DNA from: Cytidiella melzeri
Taxonomy: Eukaryota > Basidiomycota > Agaricomycetes > Polyporales > Irpicaceae
DNA: 62,060 nucleotides
Reading direction: 5' to 3'
NCBI GenBank assembly: GCA_022592445.1
Contig: JABYQR010000278.1
Location: 1-62,060 of the forward strand
Part shown: positions 33,058-43,392 of the stretch, piece by piece
Position numbering within the stretch: the first letter of the stretch is position 1
Layout: each line of letters begins with the position of its first letter
The notes under the pieces: model-generated
Told to the model about the DNA's origin: nothing
Seen by the model: only the letters and a program-made list of their open reading frames with translations
Database searches by the model: none
Translations under genes and position numbers: made by a program

Positions 33058-33815
33058 TGACACGGAGACAAGGCTCGACGTGACAAACAGGGACACGAAG
33101 TGGATGACGACGAAGTGGTGGTGGTAGGCGTGAAGCTCAATACTCTCACCAGCTATAAACCTTATGCAGATGTCTAGCCCAGTAAAGACCAAGTTAGCAT
33201 TTGTACTACCAGCTATATAGTACAAGAGGGGGTGGCTTACCTAGCCCAGTAAAGACCAAGAGGTCGAGATGGGGGGCTAGGAGCGTACATGTAGCAGTAT
33301 ATATAGACTTCAGGGACCTGCGCACAGACCATGTTGAGGGCAGGCTTTGCAAGAAGCCGTGTGAACGAAGAACAAAAGGACTACCTAAAGGAGAACAATA
33401 GCTATTGTCTAGACCTTGCCAAGAACTCTACTCGTGAGAGAATCTATCTAAAAGGAGACCAACTATTGTATTCCATTCCCACACCTGTGAGAACATCCTT
33501 CCATAAAGAGAACAATAGGGAAAGAACAATAAGGAGCCCATGTGAACGGTATCTATGACGTCAAACCCTAGCTATGGGCTGAGCCATGTGCTTGTAGCCA
33601 TGTGGTCTTACTTAAGCTAAGTCACATGCCAGTGTGACGTAGTAGCAAGTAATGTGACCGTGTGGAGCGTCTAAGCCACGTGATACGGGCGCTTAATAGA
33701 CGTGCAAAGGAGTTTTATGCAGAGAGAATTGAAACTAGGTTGTAGCCCGGAGTTTTACAGATAAAAACAAGAGGTAAATTGCGAAAATTAAGGGCTAGTC
33801 AGGCCATCCATGACA
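33058..33815 (-). repeat. gypsy2 3' LTR (758 bp)
   Basis: Plus-strand ends TGACACGG..CATGACA. It contains a TATATATAGAC box and ACAATAG repeats. Confidence 0.95.
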
Positions 33816-33980
33816 TTACCCCCCTCCTAATATCGAGCGTCCTCGCGAAGCATCACTGTGCTGTGGTGATAGAGGTCTTCTACCCGTCTACAGGGATTCA
33901 GCAGAATTGCCCCGATTGTCTAGTCAGAAGGATGCTAGGAAGTTTCTCCCCTCCTGGTGTCGTTGACTCGACGTTACCCG

Positions 33981-36545
33981 TCAGTGTGATGTTCTTGAGA
34001 TATCCAGCCCGATGTGTTTGCCTTCATCCCAGCTAAGATCGTATGTAGATGGATAGATCGTGCGAAGGAAAGCGGGGTCGGTCTGGGTATTGAATTCCCG
34101 AAAGTGCGAGCGGAGATCCGCGAAGAGTGAAGCTTTGATGACCCGGGGCGCTCCGGGGTTTGCTTTGTAGAAGTCGTCAATCGCTTCTTGACTATTCTCG
34201 AGGTTTTCAACCGGTTCCCAGCTATTGTGTCCGTCTGAATACCCTTCCCATTTGACAAGGAATTGCAATTTCTTCCAACGTCCGTGTAACCTGCTGTCTA
34301 GCACTTTTTCGACAACGTACTGTTCTTCTCCTTCTATGACGATAGTATCAGGAGGTGGAGGTACGTCTTTGCCGTTGTCGTGCCAGGGACTTAGACGGTT
34401 GATATGGAAGACGGGGTGGATTCGTAGATAGCTGGGTAGATCGAGTTTGTAATCGAGATCGCCAATGCGTTCGATGACCTTGTACGGGCCGAGTTGTCGA
34501 GGACCGAGTTTAGGGGTAGCCTGGTGGATCTGAACGTTCTTAGCATTCAGCCAGACCATGTCGCCCACCTGGAAGACGCGTGGAGATCGCTTCTCAGATT
34601 CGTAGAGTTGCTTCATCTTTTCTTTGCTTAGACGAAGGGCTGCTTCGGTCTCCTTTCGTACTCGAGCCATATTATCAAGGCGCTCATCGAGTGATGGGAT
34701 ATTGCTTCGCTTGCCGACTGGTATGGTGAAGTCGGGGCGATATCCATAGATGACTTCAAACGGTGTTTGGGAGTTACCCGCGTGTACTCGCGAGTTGAGT
34801 GCAAACTCAGCCGCCGGTAGATGATCGACCCAATCGTCTTGTCGTTGCTGACAGAATAGACGCAGATACTGTTCAATATCCTGGTTTTTGCGTTCGACTT
34901 TGCCATTTCCTTGCGGATGATAGGCGGTCGTAAAACCAGTCTCTATGCCTAAGCGGTGATAGAGCGCACGCATGAAGCACGCTGCAAACTGGGGTCCTCG
35001 GTCAGAGAACACCTTCTTGGGAATGCCGTGAAGTCGGAATACTTCCTTGTAGTGTAGATCGGCAATCCCCTCAGCGTTAACCTTAGTGGTAGTAGGGATG
35101 ATGTGCGTTTGATCGGAGTAATGGTCGACATAGACCGCGATCGAATCAAATCCCTTAGAGGGTGGCAGCTGAGTGATGAGATCTACTCCGACGTGTTCCC
35201 AAGGTCCGGCCGGAGTTTCCTGAGGCTGTAGTACTGCTTTAGGGTGTGGAGCTGACTTGTAGCGTTGGCAGCGATCACAACCTAGTACGTAAGTCTCGAT
35301 GAAGGCATTCATCTTTGGCCACCAATAGTGTCGTGAGACTAGCTCTATGGTGCCGTGTTTGCCTGGATGACCAGCCGCGGGTGTGTCATGGCAAGATTTG
35401 ACAATTTCGTAACGGAGCTCTTTGTTATTAGGGATATAGAGTTTTCCCTTGTAATAGATGAGTCCGTCACTCTCTTCCCATTCGAGTAAACCGCCGATAA
35501 GTTTGCGAGGACCCTTCTTGCGAAGGGTAGCGAGAGCTTGTGCGACTTCTGCTTCTTGCTCCGTGCATTCTCGGATCTTTGATTCGAGTGGAGAAGCAGT
35601 GGCGAGTGCACTAGTAGCGAGGATCCGGAAGTGTTCCGGTTTCAGTACCACCTGATCCTTGTTGTCTTCTTCGTCCGTGACAGCGTGAGAGTGAAGACGA
35701 GAGAGAGGATCAGCGTGTATCATGGTACTACCGGGCTTGTGTACCAACACGAAGTCGAAGTCAGCCAAGAGTAATGACCAACGTGCTTGACGTCGAGTGA
35801 GGTGTTGCGCAGTCTTCCAGTACTGCAGGTTTGCGTGATCTGTCCAGATCTCAAACGGTTCCTTGAGCCCCTCAAGGTAGTGGCGCCAATCTTTGAGAGC
35901 CTCGGTGATGGCTAACATCTCCCGATCAAAGATTTCGTAGTTACGTTCAGCTTCAGTCATAGATGCGGACCGGTAGGCGATAGGGTGATAGAATCCATCT
36001 TCCTTTGATTTCTGGGAGATGATTCCACCGGTCGCATAGCCCGAGGCATCAACTTCTAGACGTGTAGGGAGTTCAGGGTCCCAGACTGCCAAGATAGGCT
36101 TAGTGGTAAAGGCCTTCTTTAGCATCGTGAAGGCAGTCTGCTGTGCTGGACCCCAGACGAACGGTACGTCCTTCTTAGTCAGGTCGTGTAGAGGCCGTGC
36201 GTGCTTTGAGAAGTCTTGAATGAAGCGGCGGTAGAAGTTGGCAAACCCAATGAATCCTCTGACTTCTTTGAGGTTCTTGGGTGTGGGCCACGTAGAAACT
36301 GCTTGGACTTTGACAGGGTCCATAGCTACTTCGCCGGCACGAATGATCAACCCGAGGTATTCGATCTCAGATTTCTCAAATTCGCACTTTTCCGGCCGAA
36401 GGTAGAGGTCATGCTGCTGAAGTCGCTCGAGGACTTCATGTACAACCTTGCGGTGCTCTGTCAGGTTGTTGCTCCAGATCAAGATGTCATCTAGATAGAC
36501 AGCCACCTTGCCCTCGGCGACGAGGTCGGCGAAGATGTTGTCCAT
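33981..36545 (-). CDS. gypsy2 pol C-terminal part: RT palm, RNase H, integrase, chromodomain
   Basis: An open frame of about 854 codons begins inside the RT. Order: RT catalytic VYLDDILIW near the start; RNase H (EVDASGYATGG..NYEIFDREMLAI); integrase zinc region (GHPGKHGTIE..YWWPKMN..CDRCQR); integrase core with Asp in GVDLITQL, Asp in FSDRGPQF and Glu in GKVERKNQD; GPYKV region; chromodomain (YVVEKVLDSRLHGR..VKWEGYSDGHNSWEPVENL). No internal stop, so the catalytic part was under recent constraint. Upstream RT is shifted in frame near 36560. Confidence 0.9.
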   Translation of the reverse strand: MDNIFADLVAEGKVAVYLDDILIWSNNLTEHRKVVHEVLERLQQHDLYLRPEKCEFEKSEIEYLGLIIRAGEVAMDPVKVQAVSTWPTPKNLKEVRGFIGFANFYRRFIQDFSKHARPLHDLTKKDVPFVWGPAQQTAFTMLKKAFTTKPILAVWDPELPTRLEVDASGYATGGIISQKSKEDGFYHPIAYRSASMTEAERNYEIFDREMLAITEALKDWRHYLEGLKEPFEIWTDHANLQYWKTAQHLTRRQARWSLLLADFDFVLVHKPGSTMIHADPLSRLHSHAVTDEEDNKDQVVLKPEHFRILATSALATASPLESKIRECTEQEAEVAQALATLRKKGPRKLIGGLLEWEESDGLIYYKGKLYIPNNKELRYEIVKSCHDTPAAGHPGKHGTIELVSRHYWWPKMNAFIETYVLGCDRCQRYKSAPHPKAVLQPQETPAGPWEHVGVDLITQLPPSKGFDSIAVYVDHYSDQTHIIPTTTKVNAEGIADLHYKEVFRLHGIPKKVFSDRGPQFAACFMRALYHRLGIETGFTTAYHPQGNGKVERKNQDIEQYLRLFCQQRQDDWVDHLPAAEFALNSRVHAGNSQTPFEVIYGYRPDFTIPVGKRSNIPSLDERLDNMARVRKETEAALRLSKEKMKQLYESEKRSPRVFQVGDMVWLNAKNVQIHQATPKLGPRQLGPYKVIERIGDLDYKLDLPSYLRIHPVFHINRLSPWHDNGKDVPPPPDTIVIEGEEQYVVEKVLDSRLHGRWKKLQFLVKWEGYSDGHNSWEPVENLENSQEAIDDFYKANPGAPRVIKASLFADLRSHFREFNTQTDPAFLRTIYPSTYDLSWDEGKHIGLDISRTSH

Positions 36546-37236
36546 CAGAGCTTGGAAGGTAGCGGGTGAGTTGTGAGACCGAAGAACATGACTTTAGGTT
36601 CGAAGAGTCCTCGGTTGGTAACGAAGCCGCTTTGTACTCGTCTCCTTCTTTGATGCGGACATTGTGATATCCCCAACGAACATCGAATTTGTGAAGATCT
36701 TTGCACCCTTGAGCTTGTTGATGATGTCGGTGGCAAGCGGTAGAGGGTAGCGTTCTTTACAGTGATGTCGTTGAGTTTTCTGTAGTCCTGAATAAGTCGG
36801 AGTTTGTTATCCTTCTTTTTGATGAAGAAGACTGGAGAAGCCATCGGAGACTTAGAAGGCGTGATGTAACCTTTGGATAGGTTCTCCTGGATGAACTTGT
36901 CAAGCTCGGCTTGTTCATTCAGGGGCATAGGGTAAACTTTTGATTTGATGGTCTCAGGAGCGTCTGGTTTGAGATCAATCGAATGGTCCCAGGGCTGATG
37001 CTGGGGTAGCCGATTAGACTCTTCCTCAGAGAAGACTTTAGCGTGTCTATGGTACTCTGATGGAACAATGTCTTCGAAGGAGCGCTGAGCTTTAGCTTCG
37101 TTTGCTTCGGCAGCAAGCTTAGTAGAGTAGGTGAAGCCGGCCATACACCAGACTTCGTCAGTGGTGTCTTGGATAATACCGGCTTTGACCCACTGCCTAC
37201 GTTCTTTGCGATTACCGTCAACCTTCTGGAAAGGTT
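36545..37236 (-). pseudogene. gypsy2 RT N-terminal part, frame broken by 1-base deletions
   Basis: Contains DHSIDLKPDAPE, YPMPLNEQAELDKF, SPVFFIKKKDNKLR and LIQDYRKLN. In the next 200 bp, four or so positions each appear to lack one base (near 36577, 36630, 36695 and 36760), so the RWGYHNVRIKEGDEYKAAF region alternates between frames. All are at or near short homopolymers. Confidence 0.8.
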
Positions 37237-37787
37237 CAGTCAGGAGATTCTTCCGAGCCGCTCGGAATTGTCATTTCTCCTTTTTCCCAGTTGACAGTAG
37301 GGTTTACGCGCTTGAGCCATGGTAGCCCAAGAATGACGTCTTCTGGACCTAAGTCCGTGACGAGAAACTCTGCCTTTTCCGTGTGATCTCCGACTGTGAG
37401 TGTAAGGCGAACGAAGTGCGTTAATCCGCCAGCTTTATTCTTAGTTCCGTCAATGTTATGCAATGAGATAACCCTTTCGAGCGGGTGCTGAATAATCTTA
37501 TGCTTCTTGACGAACTGGTGACTGATGAATAAAGCCGTAGCTCCCGAATCGATCATTGCAGGAACGCGAATGCTTCTATTCAGACCTTTAACTAGTACAT
37601 GTACACGGAAATGAGATGATAACCGATCTAGCGACGATATAGTACATGAGGAGATAGTAGACGACGGGCATGGAGTAGACATTGTACACGAGGAAGACGA
37701 GGCAGAAGACGAGGAGGACGACGAAGGAGGCAGGGACAGGGTATCTAGGGGACTCGCAGCTGCGGCTGTGTCACGAGTCCGCTTCAA
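37236..37787 (-). CDS. gypsy2 aspartic protease region (start of pol)
   Basis: A Ser-rich linker is followed by a retropepsin domain with the catalytic IDSGATALFIS and the second-half GLPWLKRVNP. The frame overlaps the end of gag in the -1 frame and has no ATG of its own. It would mature gag-pol. Confidence 0.75.
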   Translation of the reverse strand: MKRTRDTAAAASPLDTLSLPPSSSSSSSASSSSCTMSTPCPSSTISSCTISSLDRLSSHFRVHVLVKGLNRSIRVPAMIDSGATALFISHQFVKKHKIIQHPLERVISLHNIDGTKNKAGGLTHFVRLTLTVGDHTEKAEFLVTDLGPEDVILGLPWLKRVNPTVNWEKGEMTIPSGSEESPD

Positions 37788-39030
37788 AAAACCGCATTGA
37801 TTTTGGCTGCCATCTCATCCATTTGCTTCTTTTGGATGTCAAGCATGTCCTTGAGTGCCGCAATCTTAGCATCCTTGTCATTGGACGCGTCTTGCTTCGC
37901 AGGGGTAGTAGTCGACGAGGTCGACGAGGTAGCAGCAACTTTTTGTCCCTTAGGGACGCCTTGGAGTCGCTTCAGGCAAACCGCCCCCCAATGACCGGTA
38001 CCACCGCAGTGGTTGCAAACCGGGTCATCAGGGTGCTTCGAGTCCCTCTTTTGTGGTTCTCGGATCCACAAACCGAGCAGCGCTTGCTCATCTCCTTCTT
38101 CCATTTCTGGAAGATCTCCTGTTTGCCCAGACCCGCAAAGAGCGAGTCAAACGAGGCGGAGAAGCGGGACGCATCGATCTCCATAGCGTTGGGATCGCGG
38201 AACGCTTGCTGGTGGGACTTGCCGTGTCCCGAGGAACTGTCCACCATAACCTTGCCCGTGCTGTTTCGCAAATCGGCGAGCTGAGCATCGACTGCCTTGC
38301 ACTGGTCCTTGAGAGCGTCGTAGGTAGCAGCGCGGGTTTGAAAGTACGAGACACGTTGCAAGTACTCGGTGCTCAAGCTCGACTTGAGACGATCGAAGAG
38401 GTCCTGCTGGCTCCAGCCAGTGCGAGGAGCCCAGGTCTCGAACTCGGAGATATGGGCGGCGAAGGTTTTGTTGCCTTGCTTCATGTTGGCTATTTTCGTC
38501 TTAGCCTCCATGACAGCATCTATAGGCTCGAATTTGGCTTTAAAAGCCTCGATAAATGTGTCCCAGTCATTTCCAAATGCTGGCTTGCTATTGGCTAACT
38601 CCTCAATGTGAGGGCGAGCCCAATCAGCGGCGTCCTCCTGCATGAAGGACAGGGCGCTTGTGATGAGTTTATGAGGATCGAAGATCCTCGCGCCGTTGTT
38701 GTCCACCCGGACCTGGCCTTGCGCGTCTTGCTGGAAGAACGCTTTTCCTTGATTTTGCGCCCATACTATGAACGCGTGGCGGAAGAGTCGGGCTTCCGAC
38801 GATGTTTTCCCCTTGAAGGAGACCGGCTTCTCGACAATACTCCGTTCCCTGGAGCCGTGAGTAGCAGCGACAACTGCTGGCGTCTGTGCGGCGGCGAGTG
38901 CAGCCACCTGATTGGTGAGGTCAACCATCTTTTGTGTCAGGACGCCCAACATATTTAGGACGTCTTGCTGGCTCAGATTGGCGACTGGGGCAGCTGGGGC
39001 AGCAGGGGCGGCGGGCTGGTTGGGATCCAT
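37784..39030 (-). CDS. gypsy2 gag, two frames
   Basis: From the ATG at about 39030 (MDPNQPAAPA): an Ala/Pro-rich N-terminus, then a capsid domain (EKPVSFKGKTSSEARLFRHA, DWDTFIEAFKAKF) and a first zinc knuckle CSVCGSENHKR. About 38060 the frame shifts, then a second knuckle CNHCGGTGHWGAVC and a coiled-coil-like tail follow to the stop at 37784. The break between the knuckles is probably a point indel, because both parts are needed for a normal nucleocapsid. Confidence 0.8.
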
Positions 39031-39076
39031 GTTGTCTTTGGTGATGAGGAGGAGAAATGTATGCAATTATTACTGT

Positions 39077-39890
39077 CTAGATCCACTCGAAGTAGCTATC
39101 GTTATTAACTACGTTAAGTTGCGCAAGAACTTTGTCGTAGTTTTTACGGAGCTGCTTAAAAGAAACTTTCCCGATTGCTTTACAACCCCAGTCCAAGAGC
39201 TGCCACTCGCGGTCTGCTGTGACGGGAGCGAGATTGTCGACCAGGTTGAGGAAACGATCGACCTTGTTGACGAGGTGAAACAGGGCGCGACGGTGGTCGG
39301 GGTTGGCGCGGTTCAGGAGTTCTTCAAGCTCTGTGAGAGCTTGCAAGCGAGTGCGGACGGCGGTAAGTTTTGGCTTGAAAATGCCTACGAGATCAACCGG
39401 TGACAACTTCTTGAAGTCGATCAACACCGGCTTTGGTGCAGCGGGAGCGGGAGTAGGCGGAGGGAGTTTGGCAAGTCGCTCAGCGAGAGTCGGCTTGTGA
39501 GTTTGTTGCTCAGCAAGAGTGCGAGCACGTTCCTCGGCTGCACGTTCTCCGTATGCTCGTGCAGAAGCGCGGAGTTGTCGATTTTCCTCGTAAGAGGGGA
39601 CGGTGAGGGTGATGCCTTTGACAGGCGGCTTCTTTGATACGTACTTCGCGACGTTGACGAGGTCTTTGTCAGACCAGCGATGAGGTTGACCGCTCGTACG
39701 CTTGGCAGCGAGAGCGTCGAGGAAAGATGGGGGAGGCACCTCTTGAGCTGAGGCTCGTTCGTAGAGAGGTCCTTGGAAAAACGGGTGCGCGTGTCCTTAG
39801 GCACTGAACAACGCAGGGGTAGAAACGGACGACGTAAGTAGTAGCTCAACGGTATGAAAAGACCGGAGACGTACTCGTCAAACAGGAATA
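39077..39890 (-). CDS. gypsy2 extra frame upstream of gag ('ORF0'), no ATG
   Basis: The main frame is 39739-39077. A 1-base deletion in a T-run near 39775 separates it from an upstream frame that begins just after a stop near 39890. No ATG occurs in the frame. It has a basic, Ala/Glu-rich middle (predicted coiled coil, AYGERAAEERARTLAEQQ), a Pro-rich hinge (PPPTPAPAAPKP) and an all-helical C-terminus with ADREWQLLDWGCKAIGKVSF. The gypsy1 leader has a similar C-terminus, so this may be a real accessory protein of these elements. Function unknown. Confidence 0.55.
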
Positions 39891-39948
39891 AACTTTTTTA
39901 AACGGTGGGAATGGGGGAACCCAGGGTTTCACAACGATCTCGACCTAA

Positions 39949-40705
39949 TGACACGGAGACAAGGCTCGACGTGACAAACAGGGACACGAAGTGGATGACG
40001 ACGAAGTGGTGGTGGTAGGCGTGAAGCTCAATACTCTCACCAGCTATAAACCTTATGCAGATGTCTAGCCCAGTAAAGACCAAGTTAGCATTTGTACTAC
40101 CAGCTATATAGTACAAGAGGGGGTGGCTTACCTAGCCCAGTAAAGACCAAGAGGTCGAGATGGGGGCTAGGAGCGTACATGTAGCAGTATATATAGACTT
40201 CAGGGACCTGCGCACAGACCATGTTGAGGGCAGGCTTTGCAAGAAGCCGTGTGAACGAAGAACAAAAGGACTACCTAAAGGAGAACAATAGCTATTGTCT
40301 AGACCTTGCCAAGAACTCTACTCGTGAGAGAATCTATCTAAAAGGAGACCAACTATTGTATTCCATTCCCACACCTGTGAGAACATCCTTCCATAAAGAG
40401 AACAATAGGGAAAGAACAATAAGGAGCCCATGTGAACGGTATCTATGACGTCAAACCCTAGCTATGGGCTGAGCCATGTGCTTGTAGCCATGTGGTCTTA
40501 CTTAAGCTAAGTCACATGCCAGTGTGACGTAGTAGCAAGTAATGTGACCGTGTGGAGCGTCTAAGCCACGTGATACGGGCGCTTAATAGACGTGCAAAGG
40601 AGTTTTATGCAGAGAGAATTGAAACTAGGTTGTAGCCCGGAGTTTTACAGATAAAAACAAGAGGTAAATTGCGAAAATTAAGGGCTAGTCAGGCCATCCA
40701 TGACA
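39949..40705 (-). repeat. gypsy2 5' LTR (757 bp)
   Basis: Matches 33058-33815 except one fewer G in a G-run near 40165. Followed by the CTTGA duplication. Confidence 0.95.
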
Positions 40706-41192
40706 CTTGACCTTGCCATTGTGCGTTGAACTCTGGGGTTCGCCAATCTTAGGCTGGCGCGAGGATCCTCCTTGTCCTTGAGACAAGGGAAGCTGATTAA
40801 TCTGGTTGACCACATTTGTGATCGTTGTTTTGACCATATCCAGGTCAGTGTCCATCCGCTGGACTTGTGTGTCAGCAGCGGACTGCGAATATAGGTCTTG
40901 AGCGACATTATCCACATATTCCTGGAGGCTATCCTCCAGGAGTGACAACTGGTTGTTCCAGATAAGAACCATCTGATTCATCATATTGTGAACAATGGTA
41001 GTGGTCGCTTCACCCTCAACTGTGCGAGTGAAGGCCCTTTGGGCCATGTTGAGGTTATGGAAGATATGCTGCTCAAATTCTCAACTGAAGGGTTGTAGAC
41101 AATTGGCGTGATTTTGCCGAAGGGAACTGAGTGGGTGAGATTGGCATAAGCGGTGGGGCAGCGCTGGATCCGGCGTTGGATTGAGTGGCCAT
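40706..41192 (-). pseudogene. gypsy1 gag N-terminal segment
   Basis: The ATG at 41192 opens MATQSNAGSSAAPPLMP. After a frame shift near 41070 it continues MAQRAFTRTVEGE..NQLSLLEDSLQEYVDNVAQ to HNGKVK, then joins FNEWLNK at 33057 across gypsy2. This proves the nesting order. Confidence 0.8.
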
Positions 41193-41304
41193 TGCTTCTG
41201 ATTTCTTAGTTAGCAAAGGATAAGCAAAATACTATTTCTAGTATAAGAAGAAGAGAAACACCACTTTTCACACATTGAACTCTTGTCAGAGCTGTTTTCA
41301 CACA

Positions 41305-42193
41305 TTAAATCCTTTTCAGGAAGTTGTCACCGAGTAAAATGAGGCTTGTCAGCCCATACATTTTATTTATTTCCGCATATACAAAGGCATTCATGTCAAA
41401 CAGTCCTTCTAGTAGCTCTAAGATGTAACCCCATCTCCGATGTATATCCACAAAACTTATTCTACCGAAGCTCTTTAAGTCCTTTTTCAGCATTCTCCAT
41501 TCCCTATTCGACATCTTGTCCGTATGATTCTCCTTGAACCACTGCTCGATCATGAAGACACGACCAATCAGCAGCTGGCTTTCTCCTGACAAGTGTTGAG
41601 CTGGTGGTTAGACGATTGCCCACCACTCAAGAAGGAGGCATCCAGCTCCTTGAACACAGGCTCAAGCCTTTGACAGGCTGCTGTGACCATTGGTTCGAAC
41701 TCCTGTTGAGAAGCATAAGCTTCGTCTTACGGAAGTGTACAGGCGGGGAGTGGATGGGAGTGGGAATGTAAGCGTGTTGGTTGTGCTCCTCGATACGCTG
41801 GAGAAGAGAAAGCTTTTCAGCTTCCTTCTTCTCTGCTTCTCGATACGATGAGAAGGCTGAGCTGAGACATGAGGTTGGAGACCTTCTCATACAATCCTGG
41901 TCTTCCTCATGCTCGATGGTGGTACGAGCTTGCTCCTCGAGGTCGATCCTCTTGATGAGGGGCTTGTTGTCGGGATACTTGAGCCGGCGAGGCTTGCCAG
42001 CATCCTTGAACTTGTCGAGTGTCTCTTTGAGACGGTGAGCGTTCTTGAAGTCCAGTGACTTCGTTGCGGACGGGAATAGAGTAAGGGGTCTTGCACCAGA
42101 CCTAGCAGCAATAAGCGGGAAAGCGGCATGGTGACTGTGTGACAATGTGTGATGAGCTTGAGAGCTCAGTGGTGTGCAAAACAAAATCTCCAT
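41305..42193 (-). pseudogene. gypsy1 extra frame upstream of gag ('ORF0'), frameshifted
   Basis: The ATG at 42193 (MEILFCTPLSSQ) opens a frame with a basic middle (SLDFKNAHRLKETLDKFK) and an acidic/Lys coiled-coil-like stretch (YREAEKKEAEKLSLLQRIEE). Two frame shifts (near 41700 and 41590) lead to a C-terminal part with SNREWRMLKKDLKSFGRISF. The last motif resembles ADREWQLLDWGCKAIGKVSF of gypsy2. I do not recognise the domain. Confidence 0.55.
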
Positions 42194-42709
42194 AAAGGAG
42201 AGGTCCTGTGTGTGCGTGGGGTAGTGCCGGCGTTGGACTGGACTCTCTTTCCAGGTCCAGTGGTGAAAAGGATCTCCATCATGGTTCCACCAATGCAGCA
42301 AATGGTTGGCGGATCAGTATTTCACTGACCCTAAGTCCGGCCAGAACAAGTTACCCGTCTTTGTGCCTAGGCACTCATGGGTTTCTAGTCCTGTTGTCTA
42401 GCTCTTATAACGAGCTGTCTGACACCAGACTCCACTATCGCCTGTGGGGCGGCACACTTTCATCATGTTGGCATAATGCGAACCCCTGCTCTGATCAGCT
42501 CTAGGAGCATCGGGCGAGAGGGTGATTCAAGTTGTGCACATCAAGGCAAAGCCTAGACATGACTACCACTTAGAGCCTATGGTCCGGCTACCTCTATTTC
42601 TAGAGGATTTGTAGAGGGGCCCACGCACAGGCACAAGACCTAGAAGAAAGGGGAAAGAAACCTCCAGCACGTCCAAGGACGTGAGGGAGTAGGGGCAGTC
42701 TTATCCAAA
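42194..42709 (-). other. gypsy1 5' leader
   Basis: Noncoding stretch between the extra frame and the right (5') LTR. It should contain the primer-binding site next to 42709, but I found no clear tRNA complement there. Confidence 0.5.
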
Positions 42710-43392
42710 TGTAACAGTTAAGGTTACTACTCACCGGATAAGTTGATAAACTGGGGGGAGTTGATGGAGATAAAGAGTAAGAGGTGTGGTGAGCAAAGTA
42801 CTGTGAGGTACTGAGTAGTCCTGATTCAACAGAGTGGATAAGACTGAGGGGATATGCCCTTAGGAGTGCCTCTATATATACATGAAGGGGAGGACCCCAG
42901 GTACTACCCTAAGACCCCTAATACCTACATGAGTAAGCGAAGTAATCTACCTTACTAAGTATGCCCTATGCCCTAGTGGTGCCACTTCAATAATCAACCA
43001 ATAGCAATTGTCCCCATGACCTGACCCCATGACCCAGCTCCAAGGCTAGACTTTTCCAGAAGGTTCTATGAACTATGACATCATCTAATGGAATGTTCTA
43101 TACTATGACATCATAGTTCCAGCATGTTCCACAAGGTTCAAGAGAGTTCTATCATGTGATACACAGATAAGGAAAGGAGCGCATCAGCGCATCAGAAACA
43201 GGAGGCGCATCAGCGCATCAATTGATAGGCACTGAGAATAAGCGCCGGAATAAGCGCCTGATAAGCACCAGATAAGCGCCTAAATAGACGCCGGATAAGC
43301 GCCTGATGAGCGCCTGATAAGCACTTGAATATTCCCAATAATACCGTTGCCTGGTAAGGCAAGTCTTGTAGAAACATTGAAAATCTGTGACA
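42710..43392 (-). repeat. gypsy1 right (5') LTR (683 bp)
   Basis: Ends TGTAACAG..CTGTGACA. It contains the TATATATA box, GCGCATCAGCGCATCA and AAGCGCC short repeats. The next base, 43393, is the first base of duplication copy 2. Confidence 0.92.

Larger units (their letters stand above)
33058..40705 (-). mobile_element. gypsy2: young Ty3/Gypsy chromovirus (7648 bp) inserted in gypsy1 gag
   Basis: LTRs 33058-33815 and 39949-40705 differ, as far as I can see, by one G in a G-run. Flanking CTTGA duplications (33053-33057 and 40706-40710) are perfect. The polypurine tract (complement of TTACCCCCCTCC) adjoins the left LTR, so transcription runs right to left. Order is an extra frame, gag, protease, RT, RNase H, integrase, chromodomain. 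Near-identical LTRs mean a very recent insertion, yet several single-base deletions interrupt the frames. Confidence 0.95.
19436..43392 (-). mobile_element. gypsy1: Ty3/Gypsy chromovirus at the duplication junction, with three nested insertions
   Basis: The outer element of the nest, coding on the minus strand. Its LTRs are 19436-19490 plus 25013-25564 (left, split by Copia) and 42710-43392 (right). Ends are TGTAACAG..CTGTGACA on the plus strand. A polypurine tract (complement of TTACCCTCCC, 25565-25574) adjoins the left LTR. Without insertions it is about 8 kb. The base flanks are GTTAC on the left and GTACT on the right, so no target duplication exists. The left flank is the end of copy 1 and the right flank the beginning of copy 2. 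The coding region has many stops and frameshifts. Confidence 0.88.

Noticed and set aside
19436..43392. gypsy1 as a simple single insertion
   Set aside because: Its 5-bp flanks (GTTAC and GTACT) do not match and each belongs to a different end of the duplicated segment.
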